A stretch of 64,000 bases of DNA from Dysgonomonas sp. 520 (GTDB taxonomy: Bacteria > Bacteroidota > Bacteroidia > Bacteroidales > Dysgonomonadaceae), in contig NZ_QVMP01000001.1 of NCBI RefSeq assembly GCF_010501095.1, forward strand, positions 62,001 to 126,000. Direction: 5' to 3'. Shown one piece after another: positions 7,712-16,962 of this stretch; within the stretch, counting starts at the first letter, position 1, and every line of letters starts with the position of its first letter. The notes beneath the pieces were generated by a model that worked only from the letters and a program-made list of their open reading frames with translations, was not told the DNA's origin and searched no databases. Made by a program: the position numbers and the translations under genes.

Positions 7712-10026
7712 TTCGCCAAAAGTTTTGTAACATAAGATTTTGGTCCGGTTGTTTTAAGAACATAAGCACCTGTAACTAAAGAGCAAGGTATTTCCATTAC
7801 AGACTGCTCAATTTGTGTTCTAAGAACCAAAGCTCCCTGAATACTATATAGATTAATATATCCACCAAAATCTTCCGCATTGAATCCGGAAACTGTTAAG
7901 GTTCCTTCATTATAGTGAGCATGAATATTGCGATCATCCACATCGCTTTCGTCTATTCCTGATTTAGGTTTGAAATGCAATACAAATCTATCAGCAGGGT
8001 CCATCGGAGACGAATTTGTTACATATCTGGTTTCCGGAGTCAATTCAACTGTTTGTCTGTCTATTTTATCTTCCAATAATATAGTACCAACAACCTCTTT
8101 TGTATTCAGACGTAATCCTCTAATAGTAATTTCTTGTGCTTCTGTTGCCGGTTGCATGTATACCTGAACAGACTCTGTATCATCCGGCAAGAAGTTCACG
8201 GTTAAAGCTCCACCTGTTTTTTGATCAATTGTATAGAGTTGGCTATAAATAGAAGATTTCACGTCGGCTGCCGTTACTTCTGCCAAAGCAGATTTTGCAG
8301 CTACACCACCACTCGCAACCTCAGTGTTCAATTTCGTCACATTCTGGTACTCAGGATTACCTTTTCTTGTTACTGATTTGTATATATCCGTTTCAGGTCT
8401 AAGAACCACGTTAGTTCTGTCTGACATACCTGTATTATTATCAACTACTTCAAGAATAAAGTCATCCATTCTTCTGGTAGGTGTATTACGGATAAATTCC
8501 GCACGACTCATCAAGCGTTTGCTTTTAGGGATAATCATCGTTTTCCCCTTACCTTTTTCTGTAGCAGCAACAACAAACATTTGTAGAGGAGCAATAGTTA
8601 CATTACTAGCCAATCCATCATCATCATTATCAGCCGTAAATGTTCCTCCTACACCTTTAGCCAAATAAAAGTTATAAGTAACGGTCATTTTAAGATACGG
8701 ATATGCTGTCTGAGCAACGCCTTTTGCATCTCCCTTCAATACCCAAATCCTATTTAATATATCTCGATTTAGATTTCCTGAATTATCTGGGACTATACCC
8801 CATTCTCCTTTTGGTCCTGCGTTACTACTAGATAATAATTCTGTGATATCCAACGGCGCCATAAAAGGATTTGCCAAATAGTTGAACCCAAGATCCAAAG
8901 TGACAGGAACGTTACTTACATTCAATTTTTCTGCCTGATAATGCTTTAATGTTTTATTTATGAAGTTTTTATTCCTTGTGTTATCACCAAAAAACTTGAA
9001 TCTATTGAAATAATGACCATCCTTTGCTCTATGGTCAAAATCAATCACACCACTATATATAGGATTGATATCCCAATAATATGTAGCAGGATTTTGATTT
9101 CCTCTGATATCGATTCCACTGATATAACCTTTACCTGCTGTCAATTCAGTAATAGGGTCAATGATAGGCTTCCCTCCCGGACCAAAAAAACTTTCATGCA
9201 CAGGCCCCATTATATTATTGTATACAAAATAATCCGCATACATGCTTTCATAAGGCACACCAAAACCAAACATAGGTCTTTCTGCTCCGATATTTATGGC
9301 ACTATTGTTATCATCTAGTCTTAAGCGAACCTCTACAAAACCTCTTTCGTTGGCAGGATATTTCCAATCCGCAGCTGTCAACTCTTTTGTGGCAGCAGGT
9401 GTCCCATTTAATTCCCAACCGTTATATACAGCTTTTCCATCCACTAACAAGTGAGCCATTACTGTTCTGTTGTTTATCAAATCGACTGTTGAACCTGACG
9501 GATAATCCACATTTGCAGCAGCTTTCTTTGAATCCAAGACCAACCAACCTTTATGTAATATCAGGTCTTTAGTTTTCATCGCTATCTCAGGATATACCAA
9601 TACCGATTTTGCATTTTCCACTTTCACGTGAGGAAAATTGATGTAAGATGTTGCCTTTGATGGAATATCGGTATAAGTAGTTTTACTTGTCAATATCCGC
9701 TGTTCACGAGTAGCCGTTGATAATGGCTTAAACTCAAAGACGCCTTCATTTCCGGCAGTGGCAGTTTTGAATACTGCTCCTGTTTTAACATCGTTGTAGA
9801 AATCTCCTGTTAAACGCACTTTCGATTTTGACATCGAAATATTACTTGTGATAGCTGTGTTGGTAGCATCTGTACCCACCTTCATATCTCCCTGAACATA
9901 CAGGATAGTTTTTGCCGTGTCTTGTCCGACAACCGACATTAATCCTTTATTGTAAAAAACGACCTGTCCTTGTATAAATGAAAAGGCAGGGAAGATACAC
10001 ATCAACAATAGTATTTTATTTTTCAT
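7708..10026 (-). CDS. Large secreted surface protein with T9SS-like C-terminal domain
   Basis: I start this at the ATG at 10026, which gives MKNKILLLMCIF and a normal signal peptide ending near IQGQ; an ATG four codons upstream (10038) is the alternative. The 772-residue protein has beta-rich regions: an N-terminal part with repeated V-x-G-D-x-K and L-x-G-D-F-Y strands, and a central part with YFVYNN, YLANPF and APLQMFVV motifs common in Bacteroidota T9SS cargo. The last 75 residues (HAHYNEGTLTVSGF, YINLYSIQGALV, GAYVLKTTG, YVTKLLAK) match the type A sorting domain layout. Ligand and function are unknown. It is probably exported through the outer membrane by T9SS. The next gene overlaps its stop. 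Confidence 0.75.
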   Translation of the reverse strand: MKNKILLLMCIFPAFSFIQGQVVFYNKGLMSVVGQDTAKTILYVQGDMKVGTDATNTAITSNISMSKSKVRLTGDFYNDVKTGAVFKTATAGNEGVFEFKPLSTATREQRILTSKTTYTDIPSKATSYINFPHVKVENAKSVLVYPEIAMKTKDLILHKGWLVLDSKKAAANVDYPSGSTVDLINNRTVMAHLLVDGKAVYNGWELNGTPAATKELTAADWKYPANERGFVEVRLRLDDNNSAINIGAERPMFGFGVPYESMYADYFVYNNIMGPVHESFFGPGGKPIIDPITELTAGKGYISGIDIRGNQNPATYYWDINPIYSGVIDFDHRAKDGHYFNRFKFFGDNTRNKNFINKTLKHYQAEKLNVSNVPVTLDLGFNYLANPFMAPLDITELLSSSNAGPKGEWGIVPDNSGNLNRDILNRIWVLKGDAKGVAQTAYPYLKMTVTYNFYLAKGVGGTFTADNDDDGLASNVTIAPLQMFVVAATEKGKGKTMIIPKSKRLMSRAEFIRNTPTRRMDDFILEVVDNNTGMSDRTNVVLRPETDIYKSVTRKGNPEYQNVTKLNTEVASGGVAAKSALAEVTAADVKSSIYSQLYTIDQKTGGALTVNFLPDDTESVQVYMQPATEAQEITIRGLRLNTKEVVGTILLEDKIDRQTVELTPETRYVTNSSPMDPADRFVLHFKPKSGIDESDVDDRNIHAHYNEGTLTVSGFNAEDFGGYINLYSIQGALVLRTQIEQSVMEIPCSLVTGAYVLKTTGPKSYVTKLLAK

Positions 10027-10143
10027 TTTTTTACACATCACTAAATCTTTTAAAAATATATGGAATCTGATGTAATTTTGTAATCGTTTAATTAATAACA
10101 CATAGTGAAATCTCGTAAATGCTTGCGCCGTATCACGGACAGG

Positions 10144-10151
10144 CAAAGATA
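10144..10151 (-). promoter_or_regulatory. Candidate proximal -7 box for the large surface-protein gene
   Basis: On the minus strand this reads TATCTTTG, a full match to TAnnTTTG, about 118 bases before the chosen start. Confidence 0.4.
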
Positions 10152-10303
10152 ATATGATTAAATAAGAAAAGAAGCATCAATTTTCGTTTTATTTTTTAGA
10201 GGAGGCTAATTTTAACTTATTTTAAGCACAAATTCACACTCTTTAACCATAAAAAGATAAACATTTCCGATTTAAAGAGTGATACATAACACTTTTCGTC
10301 CTA

Positions 10304-10334
10304 CAAAAGTAAGATAAAAAAATCAATTTTACAA
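10304..10334 (-). promoter_or_regulatory. Candidate distal promoter (-33 TTG and -7 TACTTTTG)
   Basis: On the minus strand TTG (10334-10332) is followed after 20 bases by TACTTTTG (10311-10304), which fits Bacteroidota spacing well. The -33 part overlaps the end of hemW. A start here would give the surface-protein mRNA a leader of about 270 bases. The gene-free stretch 10027-10328 holds this and the proximal box and nothing else I can name. Confidence 0.45.
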
Positions 10335-11456
10335 CTTCATCATATCACTTATTATCATATCGCAGGTAAATATCCCCTTACTTGTCAGGACTATGCGTTC
10401 TTTTTCGTTTCTTAATAAACCTTTTGCCAAATATGCCTCTATATTATTTAAACAATATTTTAACATATCATCACCAAAATTAATCTTCAGCTCAGAAAGG
10501 TTTATTCCCCACATAGTTCTCAACCGGGTCATCACAAATTCATTGTAGCGGGTTTTCTCATCCAGTATTTCCCGCTCCACAGCGGGATCCCCAATCTTCA
10601 CACCACTTATATATAAAGGTATGGACGAGACATTCTTTTCCCTCGTCAACACATTATACGAATGGGCACCTGCTCCTATCCCCAGATACTTGGCGTCTTT
10701 CCAATAAGATGTGTTATGTCTCGAGTAGAAACCATCTTTCGCAAAGTTTGATATTTCGTAGTGAATATAGCTTTCATCTTTTAAAAGTTCAATCATAGCA
10801 GAAAACATATCCAGGCTAACTTCCTCGTCCACAGCGTCAATCCTGCCATCATCCAGCATAGTATACAATGGCGTATCTTTTTCGTAAGTCAGGTGGTAAG
10901 CAGATATATGCTGAACGTTTAGAGCGATAAGCTTTTGCAGACTTTCTATATAGCGAGCCGTTGTCTGCCCCGGCAATCCATAAATTAAATCTGCACTAAT
11001 ATTTTCAAAGCCAGCCTGTTGTGCATCTTTAATTGCAGATATTGCCCTTTCGGCTGTATGTCTGCGCCCCAGAAACAAAAGCTCATCATCATCAAAACTC
11101 TGAATTCCAATACTGATTCTATTGAATGGCAATGACCTCAACATACGGATATATGCGCTATCCAAATCGTCGGGATTGGCTTCGAGCGTAATTTCTGCAT
11201 CGGGCACAACCTCAAATTCCCTGAATATAGCCTCGAAAACTCGCACAAAATCTTCCCGAGACAGCAGAGACGGCGTTCCCCCACCCCAATAAATGGTTTC
11301 AATAGGCTCTGCGCCAATATAATTTTTCCTTAACGATATTTCTTTGCATACGGCGTCAACATACGACACACGCTGAACCATATCAGTTTGTGTAAAAAAA
11401 TCACAGTAAACACATCTTTTCTTACAATATGGAATGTGAATGTATATACCTGCCAT
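10329..11456 (-). CDS. hemW: Radical SAM heme chaperone HemW (coproporphyrinogen oxidase-like)
   Basis: The 375-residue protein starts with AGIYIHIPYCKKRCVYCDFF, where Cys11, Cys15 and Cys18 bind the radical-SAM 4Fe-4S cluster. The missing fourth cysteine after CxxxCxxC separates HemW from true HemN. YWGGGTPSLL (SAM binding), EITLEANPDDL, RISIGIQSFDD and ADLIYGLPGQT follow in the usual order, and the C-terminal HemN_C part is present. HemW binds heme and delivers it to respiratory enzymes. It lies 28 bases downstream of the acyl-CoA synthetase gene on the same strand, so the two likely form one transcript. Confidence 0.93.
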   Translation of the reverse strand: MAGIYIHIPYCKKRCVYCDFFTQTDMVQRVSYVDAVCKEISLRKNYIGAEPIETIYWGGGTPSLLSREDFVRVFEAIFREFEVVPDAEITLEANPDDLDSAYIRMLRSLPFNRISIGIQSFDDDELLFLGRRHTAERAISAIKDAQQAGFENISADLIYGLPGQTTARYIESLQKLIALNVQHISAYHLTYEKDTPLYTMLDDGRIDAVDEEVSLDMFSAMIELLKDESYIHYEISNFAKDGFYSRHNTSYWKDAKYLGIGAGAHSYNVLTREKNVSSIPLYISGVKIGDPAVEREILDEKTRYNEFVMTRLRTMWGINLSELKINFGDDMLKYCLNNIEAYLAKGLLRNEKERIVLTSKGIFTCDMIISDMMKL

Positions 11457-11484
11457 TATTTATAAACTACAAATCAGCCTCAAC

Positions 11485-13293
11485 TTATTCGGCATACATC
11501 TTATCAATCAAGGCTTTGTATTTTTCCGCAACCACTCGCCTCTTGATTTTCAGTGTATTTGTCAAATCTCCGTTTTCTATTGAGAATGGCTCCGAAAGCA
11601 TCGTAAATTTCTTCACTTTCTCGAAAGATGCAAATCCGGCTTGCAGTGCTTCTATATGACGCGAAATCAAAGCATTGGCATCTTCATTCCGAACCAAATC
11701 TTCCATCGTTGTATATTTAACATCGTTTCTTTCTGCCCAAGCGGCCAAGGCTTCGTAGTTAGGCACAATCAGGGCACTGACAAACTTACGCTCATCGCCA
11801 ATCACCGCCACCATATCAATATAGGCATCTTCGCCCAATTTTGTTTCCAAAGCCTGAGGGGCAATATATTTACCATTCGATGTTTTAAACAAATCTTTTA
11901 TTCTTTCGGTTAATCTTAAAGATCCGTCGGGAAGTATCTCCCCTGCATCTCCGGTTCTGAAAAATCCGTCTTCGGTAAATGCTTTTGCTGTTTCCTCTGG
12001 TTTGTTATAATATTCTTTTGTTATGGTTTTCCCTTTTACCAATATTTCACCATTGACATCTATTTTCACTTGCAAATCCGGCATTGGAGTTCCCACCGAA
12101 TCCAAAACAAAGTTTTGAGTAGGATAACAACTCACCGTAGCTGTAGTTTCGGTGAGTCCGTAACCAACAATAAGCGGTATATTTACCGATTGCAGAAACT
12201 CGTTAACTCCCACCGACAAAGGCGATCCAGCACAGGGAAACAGGTTTCCTTTATGTATGCCTACTACGTATTTCAATAAATAATAGACTGTGTGATCGTA
12301 AATAAAAAATTTCAAGCGATTTCCGACAGGTGGTTTCAGTCCTTTGTTCTTATAATCAAGATTATGCTTCTTACCCGTTTTTATAGCATCATTGAAGATC
12401 CATTTCATTATCTTACCTGATGTTTCTATTTTCTCCTTCACTCCGGCATAAACCTTTTCCCAGAAACGAGGCACACTACACATCAGCGTCGGATGTATCT
12501 GCTTTATCGACTTCTGCACTCCTTTCGCATCCTGATTGACAGCAATGGTTATTCCCGCATGAATACAATAATAGCACCATGCCTTTTCAAACACATGCGC
12601 CAATGGCAAAAAGTTCATAGACACATCTTTGTCCGAAACCATTGTCAGCCGAATATCATGTATCCTGAAAACTTCCCTGAAAGCAGAGTGCAACAAAACA
12701 ACACCCTTTGGCTCGCCGGTTGTTCCGGACGTATATAATATACATGCAATATCCGAATCCTTCACACCTTTCATGCGGATATTCACCTTCACCTGAGCTT
12801 CCGAGTTTTCTCCCGAGGCTATGAAATCGTCAAAAAAGAGCGATGTTGTATCTTCCGGATGAGGTTTTACTTGTTTGTCGAATATTATCAGGCGTTCCAG
12901 CACATCCGATTGTTGCTGTATCTTAAACGCATTGTTGTATTGAAACTGCTCGCCCACACAAAGCACCTTCACATGAGCGTCTTTCACTATATATTCAACC
13001 TGCGACGGCGATGCTGTTGCATATATAGGCACGGTGGTAGCACGGTTTGCATACGCACCAAAATCGACAAGGAAATATTGATATAAGTTTTGAGAATAAA
13101 TACCGATTTTGTCTTTAGCGTCCACACCGATTTCTGCCATTGCCCAAGCAGTCTTCATCACTTTTTCCGAAAATTTCGCCCACGAAAGGGTCTTCCATCT
13201 TTTCTGATTAAAATCACGATATTTTAACGCTGTTTTCGACCCATACTTTTCGGCTCTACGATGAACCAACTCTGACAAATGGTAATTGCTCAT
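11485..13293 (-). CDS. Long-chain fatty-acid CoA ligase (AMP-forming)
   Basis: The 602-residue protein carries the adenylate-forming signature ILYTSGTTGEPKG at about residues 185-196, GYGLTETTATVS in the centre, and the FRTGDAGEILPDG, RIKDLFKTSNGKYIAPQ block that links to the C-terminal lid with its catalytic region. The layout matches long-chain acyl-CoA synthetases of the FadD15/ACSL type, which activate fatty acids with ATP and CoA for lipid synthesis or remodelling. It precedes hemW by 28 bases. Bacteroidales usually keep one or two such genes; chain-length preference cannot be read from sequence. Confidence 0.92.
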   Translation of the reverse strand: MSNYHLSELVHRRAEKYGSKTALKYRDFNQKRWKTLSWAKFSEKVMKTAWAMAEIGVDAKDKIGIYSQNLYQYFLVDFGAYANRATTVPIYATASPSQVEYIVKDAHVKVLCVGEQFQYNNAFKIQQQSDVLERLIIFDKQVKPHPEDTTSLFFDDFIASGENSEAQVKVNIRMKGVKDSDIACILYTSGTTGEPKGVVLLHSAFREVFRIHDIRLTMVSDKDVSMNFLPLAHVFEKAWCYYCIHAGITIAVNQDAKGVQKSIKQIHPTLMCSVPRFWEKVYAGVKEKIETSGKIMKWIFNDAIKTGKKHNLDYKNKGLKPPVGNRLKFFIYDHTVYYLLKYVVGIHKGNLFPCAGSPLSVGVNEFLQSVNIPLIVGYGLTETTATVSCYPTQNFVLDSVGTPMPDLQVKIDVNGEILVKGKTITKEYYNKPEETAKAFTEDGFFRTGDAGEILPDGSLRLTERIKDLFKTSNGKYIAPQALETKLGEDAYIDMVAVIGDERKFVSALIVPNYEALAAWAERNDVKYTTMEDLVRNEDANALISRHIEALQAGFASFEKVKKFTMLSEPFSIENGDLTNTLKIKRRVVAEKYKALIDKMYAE

Positions 13294-13324
13294 AACTTAT
13301 TGATATTTTCCTTTGTTTAGGGAG

Positions 13325-13332
13325 CAAAGTTA
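13325..13332 (-). promoter_or_regulatory. Candidate -7 box for the acyl-CoA ligase/hemW operon
   Basis: On the minus strand TAACTTTG, a full TAnnTTTG match, gives a leader of about 25 bases. Confidence 0.45.
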
Positions 13333-13463
13333 CTCTAAAAAATGATTAAAAGTCACTTTACCTTGTGTTTTTATAGTTGTCAATGCACCTGTTAACGAAA
13401 CAATCACCCCTTTTTCCGAGCCTAACTATAACAGTTATCACACTCTCTACATCAACCCGAAAC

Positions 13464-14609
13464 CTAGCTCAATCGTCGAATCAAACCTTTACCTTTCTTT
13501 ATAAAATACTTCTCTACGTATTGATAACTCAAATACGATAATCCACAAGAAATGACAAACATTACAACATAGCGGATTATGAAATTGACTATACATGCCA
13601 TTGAGGTTGTACTTGGCATGAAATCTACAAAGCCTAAACGACTCATCCAAAACAATACTCCGAAATGAATCAGATACATACTGAAACTTATCTTCCCAAC
13701 AAACGAAAGAAATGGATTTACCACTACCCTATACTGTTTCTTATGAACAATATAAAAGAATAAAAACAATATAAGACTTGCCCTCAAACAGTCTGACACA
13801 TTTTCTGTCGGAATGAAATAAATATATATCGGCGTGCCTATCACTAAAGCTACTATCAACCATTTGTTTACGGATATATTTTTCTGACTAACAATGAAAA
13901 ACAAAACAATACCTAAAATAAAAACCGGAAACTGTGTAGGGAAAGAAATGAATAATGTATTAGTATTCGGATATATATTTATAACCAAAACAGAAAAAAC
14001 TAAAGATATCGCCACCGAGACTATAAAAAGCAAAAGTGCCTTATTCAAATTAGTGATATATTTATATATAACAGGCAATAATAAGTAGAATGTGATTTCC
14101 GCAACAATAGACCAACCTCCCGGAACATAAAATGGCATATTTATATAGAAATTATTCAAAAAGAACAAATTCCTTATTATGTCCGGCAATGAGATTTCCT
14201 TAAAATTCACCACAACATCGTAATTAGATGCGATGAGAAAACTATCAAAAGCATAGATTACCAGAGCAATATAATATATGGGAACAATTCGAAACAATCG
14301 CCGTATGAAAAAATTACGGGTAGATTTGTTTTCCACATATCTGCTTTGATGCGACAGCATCAGTGTATAGGCACTCACCAGAAAAAAAAGTTGAACACCG
14401 TAACGCCCGGCAAGCCTAATCTTATCCAACAAAGGGGATATATCGTGAAGCGAAGAACCATATCCTCCATTATGAATAAGCAGCACCATCAATATAGCTA
14501 TACCACGCAAACTGTCTATGTACTCATATTTTTTAGGTTCCAATTCAAATAATATTTTAGGTAACGAATGTACAAAAATAGAAAAAATATTAAACATTTC
14601 TTCTTTCAT
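13464..14609 (-). CDS. Acyltransferase family 3 membrane protein (OafA/YrhL-like)
   Basis: The 381-residue protein has about ten membrane segments and the acyltransferase-3 pattern: YIDSLRGIAILMVLLIHNGG near residue 30 (catalytic His region), YGVQLFFLVSAYTL, and the conserved FFIRRLFRIVPIYY loop. These enzymes transfer acetyl or other acyl groups to sugars of O-antigen, capsule or peptidoglycan. No SGNH domain is attached. It stands alone on the minus strand, so the target glycan is not shown by context. A start a few residues downstream (second ATG, residue 5) is also possible. Confidence 0.85.
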   Translation of the reverse strand: MKEEMFNIFSIFVHSLPKILFELEPKKYEYIDSLRGIAILMVLLIHNGGYGSSLHDISPLLDKIRLAGRYGVQLFFLVSAYTLMLSHQSRYVENKSTRNFFIRRLFRIVPIYYIALVIYAFDSFLIASNYDVVVNFKEISLPDIIRNLFFLNNFYINMPFYVPGGWSIVAEITFYLLLPVIYKYITNLNKALLLFIVSVAISLVFSVLVINIYPNTNTLFISFPTQFPVFILGIVLFFIVSQKNISVNKWLIVALVIGTPIYIYFIPTENVSDCLRASLILFLFFYIVHKKQYRVVVNPFLSFVGKISFSMYLIHFGVLFWMSRLGFVDFMPSTTSMACIVNFIIRYVVMFVISCGLSYLSYQYVEKYFIKKGKGLIRRLS

Positions 14610-14736
14610 AAATTCACTAAGTTAAACCAAGGACATATTCTATAAATGCACCTAACAATTACCATTTTTTGTTTTAGCAGTTTAGAAATACCACAAATAA
14701 TCGGCCTACATATATTAATCATATAAAAAATTTAAT

Positions 14737-14744
14737 TATCTTTG
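14737..14744 (+). promoter_or_regulatory. Candidate -7 box for the DEAD-box helicase, with long leader
   Basis: TATCTTTG fully matches TAnnTTTG. A start about 7 bases downstream would leave a leader of about 145 bases before the ATG at 14896. I see no strong hairpin in the leader by eye. Confidence 0.45.
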
Positions 14745-14895
14745 CAGCCGATTTGGAAATAGAATAAGTGATTATTCTCTTCCGGATTGAGTTAAAGAAC
14801 AATTATTTTCTCTCTCTTATTTTTACAGTCGTGATGTGGGGGCAGTTGAGAAAAAATAGTTGCTCCATTTATTTTAGAAATCACGAAAAATTTTA

Positions 14896-16719
14896 ATGAA
14901 GACATTTGAAGAATTAGGTGTTGCTCCGGAAATCCGTAGGGCAATAGAAGAAATGGGCTATGAAAATCCGATGCCCGTACAAGAAGAAGTAATCCCTTAC
15001 CTTTTAGACGAAATCCGCGATGTAATCGCATTGGCACAAACAGGAACAGGTAAAACTGCAGCGTTCGGCTTGCCCGTATTACAAAAAATCAATGTAAAAC
15101 AAAATGTTCCTCAGGCGCTTATCCTTGCTCCTACCCGTGAACTTTGTTTGCAAATAGCCGGCGACTTGGCCGATTATTCAAAATACATCGACAATTTGAG
15201 AGTGCTTCCCGTTTATGGAGGTTCGAGCATAGAAAGCCAGATAAAATCGTTGAAGAGAGGCGTTCAGATCATTGTTGCCACTCCGGGTCGTTTGATAGAC
15301 CTCATCAACCGTAAAGTTGTTGATTTGGAAGCTGTGAAACATGTAGTTTTGGACGAAGCCGACGAAATGTTGAACATGGGTTTCACCGACAGCATTGACG
15401 AAATATTGTCTAAAGTTCCCCAAAATCGTTCCATGCTTCTTTTCTCGGCAACTATGCCCAAGGAAATAGCAAAAATCACTCGCAAATATATGGATTCGCC
15501 CAAAGAAATAACTATCGGGCGTAAGAATGAGGGATCGCACAACGTGAAGCATGTATATTATATGGTACATGCAAAAGACAAATATCTTGCTTTGAAGCGT
15601 ATTGCCGACTACTATCCTAATATTTACGGAATCATATTTTGCCGCACACGCCGCGAAACGCAAGAAATTGCAGACAAACTGATTCAAGACGGATATAATG
15701 CCGACTCGTTGCATGGCGATTTGTCGCAAGCTCAACGTGACTATGTGATGCAAAAATTCCGCATCCGCAGTCTGCAACTATTGGTTGCAACCGATGTTGC
15801 TGCCCGTGGATTGGATGTTGACAGTCTGACTCACGTTATCAACTATGGTTTGCCCGACGACATCGAATCGTACACTCACCGAAGCGGCCGTACAGGTCGT
15901 GCGGGAAAAACAGGTACTTCAATCGCTATCGCTCACGTTAAGGAAAAAGGAAAAATACGTGAAATAGAGAAAATTATAAATAAAAAGTTCGAGCAAAAAG
16001 CTATCCCTACGGGCGATTCTATTTGCGAAAAACAATTATTCAGCCTGGTTGACAGAATTGAAAAAGTAAAAGTAAACGAAGAAGAAATCGCAGAACTTTT
16101 ACCTTCAATCTTCCGCAAACTGGATTGGCTGGAAAAAGAAGACATCATAAAACGTGTTATATCTCTCGAATTCAACCGTTTGATTGACTACTACCGTGAT
16201 GCGCAAGAAATTGAGTCGCCATCTGAAAGATACACCAGAGACGACAAAGGCGGACGCAGCAGCAGAAGAGACGGCAGAGACAGGTCGGACAGAGGCGATA
16301 GCAGTTCGCGTGGCGGACGTGCAGCCGAAAAAGGCTATTCTCGTTTGTTTATCAACATCGGTCGCACCGACAACGTGAACCCGGCAACTCTGATGGGATT
16401 GGTAAACGACTACGTTCCCGGAAAAATAAGAATCGGGCGTATAGACCTTATGCAGAATTTCGCATTCTTCGATGTGCCTGAAGGTGATGCCTCTCAAGTG
16501 GTTAAATCGCTGAACGGACAAGAAGACAAAGGACGTCGCATATCGGTTGAGTTCGCTCAGGCCGGAGGAGGCTCCGACAGAGGAGGACGAAGCGAAAGAC
16601 GCCCTCGTGGCAATGGTGGTGAAAGCCGTCGTAAAGATAGCTTCAGAGGCGAACGCTCTCATTCCGACTCGGGAAAGAAAGAGCACCGGAAAGGTCAACG
16701 CAAACCAAAATACTCTTGA
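14896..16719 (+). CDS. DEAD-box ATP-dependent RNA helicase (DeaD/CsdA type) with DbpA RNA-binding domain
   Basis: All helicase motifs are present: Q motif (ENPMPVQ), AQTGTGKT at 47-54, PTRELCLQ, TPGR, DEAD at 153-156, SAT, ARGLDV and HRSGRTGRAG. A linker rich in Arg, Asp, Gly and Ser comes next, then a DbpA-type RNA-binding domain at about 478-553 (YSRLFINIGRTD, GKIRIGRIDL, FAFFDVPE) and a basic RGG-rich tail. This is the layout of CsdA/DeaD proteins, which unwind structured RNA in ribosome assembly and mRNA decay, often in the cold. The gene has its own promoter and terminator, so it is monocistronic. Confidence 0.95.
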   Translation: MKTFEELGVAPEIRRAIEEMGYENPMPVQEEVIPYLLDEIRDVIALAQTGTGKTAAFGLPVLQKINVKQNVPQALILAPTRELCLQIAGDLADYSKYIDNLRVLPVYGGSSIESQIKSLKRGVQIIVATPGRLIDLINRKVVDLEAVKHVVLDEADEMLNMGFTDSIDEILSKVPQNRSMLLFSATMPKEIAKITRKYMDSPKEITIGRKNEGSHNVKHVYYMVHAKDKYLALKRIADYYPNIYGIIFCRTRRETQEIADKLIQDGYNADSLHGDLSQAQRDYVMQKFRIRSLQLLVATDVAARGLDVDSLTHVINYGLPDDIESYTHRSGRTGRAGKTGTSIAIAHVKEKGKIREIEKIINKKFEQKAIPTGDSICEKQLFSLVDRIEKVKVNEEEIAELLPSIFRKLDWLEKEDIIKRVISLEFNRLIDYYRDAQEIESPSERYTRDDKGGRSSRRDGRDRSDRGDSSSRGGRAAEKGYSRLFINIGRTDNVNPATLMGLVNDYVPGKIRIGRIDLMQNFAFFDVPEGDASQVVKSLNGQEDKGRRISVEFAQAGGGSDRGGRSERRPRGNGGESRRKDSFRGERSHSDSGKKEHRKGQRKPKYS

Positions 16720-16744
16720 TAAAGTATACTATAAAGAAAGTGAA

Positions 16745-16774
16745 AGCAGGTTGAAAATTCAACCTGCTTTTTTT
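16745..16774 (+). terminator. Rho-independent terminator after the RNA helicase
   Basis: AGCAGGTTGAA and TTCAACCTGCT form a perfect 11-bp stem followed by seven T. Confidence 0.9.
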
Positions 16775-16883
16775 GTCTTCAGACCACCTTGATTTAAAGA
16801 CCTTCCACTACGGCAGAGATTAAAAAAAACAGGAAACAAAACTATCACTTTGATCACAAATTAAGTAAATAACAAACATTTCG

Positions 16884-16914
16884 TTGCATATTTTGATTAT
16901 TATATTTACCTTTC
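16884..16914 (+). promoter_or_regulatory. Candidate promoter of the beta-eliminating lyase gene
   Basis: TTG (16884-16886) and TACCTTTC (16907-16914, one mismatch to TAnnTTTG) are 20 bases apart. The leader would be about 40 bases. Confidence 0.4.
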
Positions 16915-16962
16915 GGAAATTTTATACTAAAATATCTAACCATAAAAGCAACATATCTAACT

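Noticed and set aside
15178-15777. Long frame (199 codons) on the minus strand inside the helicase gene
   Set aside because: It lies wholly opposite strong DEAD-box coding sequence, has no known motif and no promoter; it is a shadow of the real gene.
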